The notes below the pieces were generated by a model, which was given only the letters and a program-made list of their open reading frames with translations, did not search any database and was not told the origin of the DNA. The translations under genes were made by a program, and so were the position numbers. A stretch of DNA of 8,150 bases from Planctomycetota bacterium. Lineage in GTDB: Bacteria > Planctomycetota > Phycisphaerae > UBA1845 > PWPN01. This document shows positions 1 to 5,083 of the stretch, one piece after another. The stretch covers positions 1 to 8,150 of the forward strand of contig JACQVT010000479.1 in assembly GCA_016209665.1 (NCBI GenBank), written 5' to 3'. The stretch's first letter is position 1. Every line of letters starts with the position of its first letter.

Positions 1-1161
1 CAGGTCCTGCTCGCGGATGAAGAACGTGGGACCATTCTCGCCGGGCACGGTGATCTGACCGACGATGGAGTTGGCCCGCAGGGCCTGAACCGTTCGGGCG
101 GCGGTCTCCTCACTGGACGAAGCCGATCCGGCGGCCACGGTGTTGGCCGTGATGCGGATGCCGTCGGGCTCGATGAAGTACCCGAGCCCGGTTTCGCCGG
201 CGATCAACTCGAACGCCTGGCGGATGGTCACGTTCTCGACGTGCATGCGGAACCGCTCGGCCTGCTGCGTGGGCAGCGAGGCCAGCACGCCCGGCTCCAT
301 CTTGAGCAGCAGCCCCGCCCGCCCGGCCAGATCGAGCAGCACGTCCTTGATCTGCACCTCGCTGTACTGCGCGCTGATCAGCCGCTGCAACTGTAACTCG
401 ACCTGGCGGGTCCGCGTGCAGAACACGACCGTCTTGGGGCCCTCGGGGTGCCATTGCCAGCCGTATTGGTGCGTCGCCAGCTCCAGAACCCGGGCGGCGT
501 GGCCCGCGCCCACGGACTCGGCCAACTCGTAAAACTTCTTGCGGTTGGCGTCGCTGTCGGCGGCGGACATATCCTGGAACTGGAAATCGAGCGAGTCGGC
601 CAGAGCCTTCGACCAGTCGGTGGCATACAGCTTCTCGATGAGGGTCACCTCGTCCCAGGTCGCCCGCCGACAGATGCGGAACAGCGCCGGCCTCGGCTGG
701 ATCACCACCTTGCCCTCGATCAATCCGTACTTGCACGCCAACGGCCTGAGCAGCGCCCCCAGGCTGTCGCGCAGCGATTGGTTCTCGATCTTGGCCGTGA
801 CCAGCGTCTTGCTACCGTAGGGCAGGCAGCCGAGCACGAACCGGTCGAACTCGATCGGCACGCCCGTTTTCTCGGCCAGCAAACGCATGGCGTCACAGAT
901 GGGCATGTCCTGGATGGTCAGGTTGGTGGGTTGATCGAGGGCCTGGACGACGAGGATCTCCTTCTCGTCGGTGCCTCGCCCGGCCTCGGCGGGCGTGAGC
1001 GTGCGCGAGTCCACAACCACCACGGGAGCCGGCGACGGCGCGCTGGCGGCCGCCCCCGTCGGCTGCGTGGCCGGTGCGCCGACGGCCGGACCCACCACGA
1101 CCACGACCGCTCCTGCGCACAGCATCACCATCGTGAGGCGGAGCCATTTACTCGACGGCAT
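1..1161 (-). CDS. Exported protein with two STN/secretin-N-like modules (3' end outside window)
   Basis: The minus-strand frame is open for 387 codons from an ATG at 1161 to the window edge, so the C-terminus is missing. Residues 1-29 look like a Sec signal peptide: basic start (SSKWLRL), a hydrophobic run with five valines, then a likely cut after AVGA. A low-complexity Ala/Pro/Thr linker follows to about residue 48. Two regions share the same helix-strand-strand-helix-strand order. Module A is about 72-158, with ICDAMRLLAEKTGVPIEFD and then SLRDSLGALLRPLACKYGL. Module B is about 255-340, with IKDVLLDLAGRAGLLLKM and then TIRQAFELIAGETGLGYFI. This pattern is typical of STN domains (secretin and TonB receptor N-terminus), which bind partners in the periplasm. 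A C-terminal secretin pore, a TonB-dependent barrel or a simple end are all possible beyond the edge. The gene lies 56 bp after the anti-sigma-like gene on the same strand and is probably cotranscribed with it. A GGGAG motif sits 6 nt before an in-frame CTG at 1179, so the true start could be 18 bp upstream of this ATG. The STN fold is an inference from pattern; the frame is certain. Confidence 0.8.
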   Translation of the reverse strand, partial: MPSSKWLRLTMVMLCAGAVVVVVGPAVGAPATQPTGAAASAPSPAPVVVVDSRTLTPAEAGRGTDEKEILVVQALDQPTNLTIQDMPICDAMRLLAEKTGVPIEFDRFVLGCLPYGSKTLVTAKIENQSLRDSLGALLRPLACKYGLIEGKVVIQPRPALFRICRRATWDEVTLIEKLYATDWSKALADSLDFQFQDMSAADSDANRKKFYELAESVGAGHAARVLELATHQYGWQWHPEGPKTVVFCTRTRQVELQLQRLISAQYSEVQIKDVLLDLAGRAGLLLKMEPGVLASLPTQQAERFRMHVENVTIRQAFELIAGETGLGYFIEPDGIRITANTVAAGSASSSEETAARTVQALRANSIVGQITVPGENGPTFFIREQDL

Positions 1162-1217
1162 GACCGACTGACGGATCAGATGGATCTCCCTTCACGTGTA
1201 CCGACCGGCGGCCGCCG

Positions 1218-2177
1218 TCACAGCGGGGCGGCGTCGAGGAAATCTCCCGCCACCCTGGCCGGCGAGGGTTGGGCCGTCGGGGTCGCGGCGAAGAAGAGCT
1301 TGCGCGACGGCCTGCGGGCTCCCTCATCATCGCTCCGGCGGACGTCCTCCGCCAGTGCGGCCGATCTCGCGTAGTTGACCTGGATCGTCTGCAGGCTGCC
1401 GGTCGACGGTCTCGGCCGCTTGAACCGCACCACCGGAGGTTCATCTTCGCGGCGCGGACTATCGCTTGCCGACTTGGCCTCTGCCAGTTGGCCACCGGGA
1501 CGTTCGCTCGCGTCAGCCGACGGCCGATCCGGGTGATGGAGCGCCATCGGGCCGATGCCCTCCCGCCGCTCGCCGGTTGGGCGGCCAGCGAACGGCTGAA
1601 GCCAGACCACCAGCGCGATGGCCGCCGCGGCCGCCAGCGGGGCGGCGATCCGCAGCCAGACCGGGAACCGGACCGTGCGAGGCGACCGTGCCGCCTCGGC
1701 CCGGATGCCCGCCATGACGCGATCGTGCAGTCGGCCGTAGTTGACGGCCGGCCGATCGGCGCGGCGCCCGGCCAGGGTTGCTTCGATCCGCTTCAGTGCC
1801 TCGTGGCATCGGCGCAGGGCCGGCTCGCGCTCCAGCCGCTGCCGCACGGCCTGGTCTTCGGCCGCGGTCAGTTCGCCGTCGAGCAGTCGGCCAAGCAGCC
1901 CTTCGTCCTGTTCGGATACGTCGCCCGCGGGTTGGCCGGCGGCCTCGCCGATCCGCTCCATCAAACGCCGGTGAAAGGGCTCGAACTCAACCGCGGGAGG
2001 GTCCTCGCGATGGAGCTTCAATTCGCGATCCAGACGCACGAGGGTCTCGAAGCGGGCCCGCAAGGCCGGCTCGCCGTCGAGCCGACGCCGCAGCGCCGCC
2101 GCCTCCGCCGCCGACAGGTCGTTGTCGAGCAGCAGGCTGAGAAGGAACTCGTCGTGCTCGCTCACATGACTGGTCAT
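1218..2177 (-). CDS. Membrane-anchored anti-sigma-like protein with duplicated N-terminal domain
   Basis: This 319-residue protein begins 30 bp after the sigma factor gene on the same strand. Residues 6-76 and 88-158 are a tandem duplication that aligns without gaps over 71 residues with about 35 identities. Each copy opens SExDE..LL, has an acidic LLD-(N/G)-(D/E)-L turn, an EPALR helix and a PAV...H.R..M..I end. This matches the short helical domain that caps ECF sigma factors in many anti-sigma proteins. There is no HxxxCxxC zinc motif, so it is not a ZAS-type factor; the only cysteine is Cys124. One transmembrane helix is predicted at about 173-193, placing the repeats in the cytoplasm and a roughly 125-residue Pro/Arg/Ser-rich tail outside. 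The tail has no recognised domain. The ATG at 2177 is preferred because the duplicated motif starts five residues after it. The likely role is to hold the sigma factor at the membrane until a signal arrives. The location, duplication and membrane helix are seen; the anti-sigma function is inferred. Confidence 0.85.
   Translation of the reverse strand: MTSHVSEHDEFLLSLLLDNDLSAAEAAALRRRLDGEPALRARFETLVRLDRELKLHREDPPAVEFEPFHRRLMERIGEAAGQPAGDVSEQDEGLLGRLLDGELTAAEDQAVRQRLEREPALRRCHEALKRIEATLAGRRADRPAVNYGRLHDRVMAGIRAEAARSPRTVRFPVWLRIAAPLAAAAAIALVVWLQPFAGRPTGERREGIGPMALHHPDRPSADASERPGGQLAEAKSASDSPRREDEPPVVRFKRPRPSTGSLQTIQVNYARSAALAEDVRRSDDEGARRPSRKLFFAATPTAQPSPARVAGDFLDAAPL
1704..2162 (-). repeat. In-frame tandem duplication inside the anti-sigma-like gene
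   Basis: Two 213-bp segments, 1950-2162 (residues 6-76) and 1704-1916 (residues 88-158), encode the same 71-residue domain at a 246-bp offset. Hand alignment gives about 35 identical residues with no gaps. The DNA has diverged enough that this is an old domain duplication rather than a recent or unstable repeat. Confidence 0.85.
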
Positions 2178-2207
2178 GGTCGCCGTTTCGATCCGCCGTG
2201 GCTGCCT

Positions 2208-2822
2208 TCAGCCGGCCAGCATATCGCCCAGTCGCCCCCGCAACCGCTTGCGGGCCTGGAACACGTACCACTTGACGTTCTCCAGGCTGCAGTCCAGCAG
2301 GGCCGCGATGTCCTTCTGCGGCCAGCCTTCGATCGTGAACAGCACGAGGGCCAGCCGCTGTTTGTCCGGCAAGCTGTGGAGGGCGGCATCGATTGCTTCG
2401 CCCAGTTCGTGTCCCTCCGCCGAATGACCCGGTTCTATCACCGCCGCCGCGGGCTCACCATCCGTGGACCGGATGCCGTCGGGCCCCCACTCCTCGTCCA
2501 GGGGGACCATCGGGCCGGACCGTCGAGACCGCCGGGCGTTCAACGACAGGTTGCTGACGATCCGCAACAACCACGGGCCGAACCGGCTGGGTTCCTTGAG
2601 GTGGTCCAACGAGCGATAGGCCCGCAGGAAGGCCTCCTGCACCACCTCCATGGCGTCGTCGCTGTTGCCCAGAAGCCGGTAGGCCGTCGCGATGGCCGGC
2701 CGTTCGTAGGCCCTCGCCAACCGACCGAAGGCCTCCGGACTTCCGCCCCGGGTCGCCTGGACCCAGGCAGCATCCCGCGCGCCCGTCTCGTCCGTGAAGA
2801 GCGGCTGGTGTTGTTGGTCCAT
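2208..2822 (-). CDS. ECF-type RNA polymerase sigma factor (sigma-70 family)
   Basis: This 204-residue protein has the two-domain layout of ECF sigma factors, at the usual length of about 170-210. Region 2 spans about residues 21-100: a GGSPEAFGRLARAYE start, the acidic core-binding stretch LLGNSDDAMEVVQEAFLRAY, and the -10 recognition part FGPWLLRIVSNLSLNARR. A variable linker rich in Gly, Pro and acidic residues covers about 101-142. Region 4 is about 143-197: SLPDKQRLALVLFTIEGWP, then a helix-turn-helix KDIAALLDCSLENVKWYVF and a basic end. It would direct RNA polymerase to its own set of promoters. The next two genes downstream, an anti-sigma-like membrane protein and an STN-module protein, suggest control by a signal from the cell envelope. 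ATG at 2822 was chosen; a GTG at 2834 adds four residues, and neither has a clear ribosome binding site. The family is certain; the regulon is unknown. Confidence 0.95.
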   Translation of the reverse strand: MDQQHQPLFTDETGARDAAWVQATRGGSPEAFGRLARAYERPAIATAYRLLGNSDDAMEVVQEAFLRAYRSLDHLKEPSRFGPWLLRIVSNLSLNARRSRRSGPMVPLDEEWGPDGIRSTDGEPAAAVIEPGHSAEGHELGEAIDAALHSLPDKQRLALVLFTIEGWPQKDIAALLDCSLENVKWYVFQARKRLRGRLGDMLAG

Positions 2823-2945
2823 AGCTATAGACACCAGGACGAGAAAAGGGTTAGATGCATGCGAGCGGAAGAACGCGGTGATTGAAGGATATCGACGCTG
2901 CGGTTTCCGGTCAACCAGCGGCCGATACGGCAGGTGGCATCCCAG

Positions 2946-2966
2946 GATGATGGGGGCGGCATCATC
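2946..2966. promoter_or_regulatory. Perfect inverted repeat in the sigma/panC divergent region
   Basis: GATGATG at 2946-2952 and CATCATC at 2960-2966 are exact inverted copies around a 7-base G-rich spacer. The element lies 18 bp before the panC ATG and just downstream of the leftward TATAAT at 2974-2979. It could be an operator for a dimeric regulator, or a stem-loop at the start of the sigma transcript. Its function is inferred from position only. Confidence 0.4.
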
Positions 2967-2973
2967 GCTCGTG

Positions 2974-2979
2974 ATTATA
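2974..2979 (-). promoter_or_regulatory. Candidate -10 box for the sigma factor operon
   Basis: The minus strand reads TATAAT exactly, which stands out in such GC-rich DNA. A transcript from here would start near 2967 and have a 5' leader of about 145 nt before the sigma gene. No good -35 box lies 16-18 bp upstream: a TTGACA is present on the same strand (2986-2991) but only 6 bp away. The promoter is therefore plausible but incomplete. On the plus strand the same bases give a weak TTATAG. Confidence 0.35.
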
Positions 2980-2984
2980 GGTAC

Positions 2985-3851
2985 ATGTCAATGCGGAAGT
3001 TAGCATCGGTCTCCGAAATCCGGTCCTTCCTGCGGCCCCATCGCCAAGCCGGGCGGCGGATCGGCTTTGTCCCCACGATGGGGGCGTTGCACGAGGGCCA
3101 CCGGTCGCTGGTCCGCCGGGCGAGGGCCGAATGCCAGGTCGTGGTCGTTTCGATTTTCGTGAACCCGACGCAGTTCGGTCCCAACGAGGACTACGCCGCG
3201 TACCCCCGGCCGCTGGACGCCGATCTGGCCCTCTGCCGGGAGGATGGTGTGGACGCGGCCTTCTGCCCGCCGGTCGAGGAGATGTACGCACCCGACTCGG
3301 CCACGACGGTGACGGTGAGCCGCCTGACGGACGGCCTGTGTGGAGCCCATCGGCCGGGCCATTTCGCGGGCGTGACCACCGTGGTCGCCAAGCTGTTCAA
3401 TATCGTCCAGCCGGACGTCGCCTATTTCGGCCAGAAGGATGCTCAGCAGGCGGTGGTCATCCGCAGGATGGTCCGCGACCTGTGCTGGCCGATCGAGATC
3501 GTCGGTTGTCCGACCGTGCGCGAGTCGGACGGCCTGGCGCTGGCCAGCCGGAATGCCTACCTGAGCCCGGCCGAACGGCAGCAGGCCCTGTGTCTGAGCG
3601 CGGCCTTGAACTGGGCGTGCGAGCGGATCGCCGCGGGCGAGCGTGCGGTGCCGGCGCTGATCGAGGGCATGAAGCGACGGATCGTGGATGCCGGACCCTG
3701 CTCGATCGACTACGTCGAGATCGTCGACGCGGACGAACTGACGCCCAAGCCCCGGGTCGAGGGCCGCTGCCTGATTGCTACCGCGGTTCGGATCGGCAAA
3801 ACCCGCCTGATCGACAACCGTGTCGTGGACGCTGACCGCCTCGCCCGTTAG
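2985..3851 (+). CDS. panC: Pantothenate synthetase (pantoate--beta-alanine ligase)
   Basis: This 288-residue cytoplasmic enzyme joins pantoate and beta-alanine, using ATP through a pantoyl-adenylate, to give pantothenate for coenzyme A. The length is normal (E. coli PanC has 283). The family signatures are all present. PTMGALHEGH (30-39) is the HIGH-like nucleotide site with His36 and His39. FVNPTQFGPNEDYAAYPR (59-76) and HRPGHFAGV (122-130) form the substrate pocket. FGQKDAQQ (148-155) contains the catalytic lysine Lys151. The ESDGLALASRN stretch (180-190) is the KMSKS-like loop. Nothing essential appears to be missing. ATG 2985 was chosen because the family starts just before the 'K.V..IR' helix. 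A second ATG at 2991 and an upstream GTG at 2934 are also in frame, the latter adding 17 residues unlike the family. Only a weak AGG precedes the start. lgt follows after 11 bp, so the two are likely cotranscribed. Confidence 0.97.
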   Translation: MSMRKLASVSEIRSFLRPHRQAGRRIGFVPTMGALHEGHRSLVRRARAECQVVVVSIFVNPTQFGPNEDYAAYPRPLDADLALCREDGVDAAFCPPVEEMYAPDSATTVTVSRLTDGLCGAHRPGHFAGVTTVVAKLFNIVQPDVAYFGQKDAQQAVVIRRMVRDLCWPIEIVGCPTVRESDGLALASRNAYLSPAERQQALCLSAALNWACERIAAGERAVPALIEGMKRRIVDAGPCSIDYVEIVDADELTPKPRVEGRCLIATAVRIGKTRLIDNRVVDADRLAR

Positions 3852-3862
3852 TATCCCTCGCC

Positions 3863-5074
3863 ATGTGGCCGACCGTTTTCACCATTCCCTGGCTCAATCT
3901 GCCGATCCGCGGCTACGGCCTGATGCTGATGATCGGCTTCCTCGGCGGCACGTGGTGGGCGGCGCAGCGGGCGGCCCGGGTCAAGTGCGACCCGGATTTC
4001 GTGATCAACATGGGTTTCGCGGCCTTGCTGTCCAGCGTGGTCGGGGCCCGCCTGTTTTACGTGATCCACTACTGGGACTCGCATTTCGCCGGCCGGGGCC
4101 TCAAGGCCGTCATCGACATCACCGCCGGCGGCATGGAGTTCTACGGCGGGTTTATCGGCGCGTTTGCCGCCGTTCTCATCTACATGTGGATCCGGCGCGT
4201 ATCGTTTCGGCTCTACATGGACATCCTCGCCCCGTCGCTGATGTTCGGGATGGGCATGGCCCGCATCGGCTGCTTCCTCAACGGCTGCTGCTGGGGCGCA
4301 GTCTGCGAACCGTCGATCCCGTGGTCCGTGCGCTTCCCTTACGCCAGTCCGGCCGCCTACCGTCAGTGGGAGGAGCGGGTGATCACCTACCCGGCCGAGT
4401 TGATCAGCGTTTTGGATGACGGGGCCGCCACCCTTATTCCCCGAGACGAGCTGATGTCTTCGGCGGACCGCGAACTGTCGTTGGAGAGCGCCTACAACAA
4501 GGCCCAACAAGCTGTCGAGCAGGCCCGGGCCAACCATGCGGATGCGGCCACCATCGACGCTCTGGAACAACAGCAGGGGGCCGCCCTGAAGAAATGGAGG
4601 GAGGCCGCGCGCGAGCTGACCAGGCTCCGGCTCCAGATGGTGACCTATCGAATGTCGCCCGCCGAACTGCGGGCCTCCGCGGCCGCCTCCGAACACCGCA
4701 CGCACGCCGTCCACCCGGCCCAGTTGTACGCCTCACTCGACGGGCTGCTGCTGGCGGTCCTGCTGAACGCCCTGTTCTATCGCCGTAAGCACCACGGTGT
4801 GGTGGTGGGCGTGCTGTTCCTGTGCTACCCCATCATGCGGTTCATCGAGGAGATCATCCGCAGCGACAACCCCCACGACGTGATCGGCTTGACCATCTCG
4901 CAGTTCATCAGCCTGGCCATCTTCACGGGCGGAGTCATTCTTCTCACCGCCGTCTACCGCATGCCGGCCCGAGCGACGACGGCGGCCGTCCGGTCGACCT
5001 CGCTCGCGCGATCGACGACGACACCTGCCTCGAACCGCCCGCCGCGGGATTCCCGCCCGCGGACCAAACACTGA
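3863..5074 (+). CDS. lgt: Prolipoprotein diacylglyceryl transferase, enlarged form
   Basis: This inner-membrane enzyme moves diacylglycerol from phosphatidylglycerol to the lipobox cysteine of prolipoproteins, the first step in lipoprotein maturation. The 403 residues exceed the usual 260-300. Family marks seen: IRGYGLMLMIGF (15-26) in the first membrane helix, GARLFYVIHYW (61-71), GGMEFYGGFIGA (89-100), ARIGCFLNGCCWG (133-145) with Arg134 and Asn140 matching the essential Arg143 and Asn146 of E. coli, HPAQLYASLDG (284-294), and MRFIEEIIRSDN (325-336) in the region of the essential Arg239 and Glu243. About seven membrane helices are predicted. Two features are unusual. Residues about 161-280 form a hydrophilic insertion whose part 200-258 looks like a coiled coil. 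Tyr94 also replaces the histidine of the HGG motif. After the last helix (about 344-365) a basic Thr/Ser/Arg tail of about 35 residues lacks any known motif. No Shine-Dalgarno site precedes ATG 3863. The family is certain; the role of the insertion is unknown. Confidence 0.96.
   Translation: MWPTVFTIPWLNLPIRGYGLMLMIGFLGGTWWAAQRAARVKCDPDFVINMGFAALLSSVVGARLFYVIHYWDSHFAGRGLKAVIDITAGGMEFYGGFIGAFAAVLIYMWIRRVSFRLYMDILAPSLMFGMGMARIGCFLNGCCWGAVCEPSIPWSVRFPYASPAAYRQWEERVITYPAELISVLDDGAATLIPRDELMSSADRELSLESAYNKAQQAVEQARANHADAATIDALEQQQGAALKKWREAARELTRLRLQMVTYRMSPAELRASAAASEHRTHAVHPAQLYASLDGLLLAVLLNALFYRRKHHGVVVGVLFLCYPIMRFIEEIIRSDNPHDVIGLTISQFISLAIFTGGVILLTAVYRMPARATTAAVRSTSLARSTTTPASNRPPRDSRPRTKH
5042..5062. 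terminator. Hairpin at the 3' end of lgt
   Basis: CCGCGGG (5042-5048) and CCCGCGG (5056-5062) form a perfect 7-bp GC stem with a 7-base loop, inside the last codons of lgt. The only T run on the plus strand (5080-5083) is 17 bases later, so this is a poor intrinsic terminator. Read leftward, it lies just after the stop of the facing TPR gene, so it could help both transcripts end or limit read-through. Confidence 0.25.
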
Positions 5075-5083
5075 GAGAGTTTT

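Noticed and set aside
448..1374. 308-codon plus-strand open frame
   Set aside because: Antisense to the STN-module gene and the end of the anti-sigma gene; no family resemblance, and its His/Arg-rich composition is typical of a shadow frame.
1269..2885. 538-codon open frame on the plus strand across the sigma and anti-sigma genes
   Set aside because: It lies antisense to two recognisable genes; its protein is low-complexity Arg/Pro/Gly/Gln-rich with no motif. Long antisense frames are expected at this GC content.
2934..2984. Upstream GTG start for panC
   Set aside because: The 17 extra residues are unlike other PanC N-termini and would run through the inverted repeat; ATG 2985 gives a standard length.
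3848..4714. 288-codon minus-strand open frame opposite lgt
   Set aside because: lgt has unmistakable family motifs in the plus frame; the opposite frame is a shadow.
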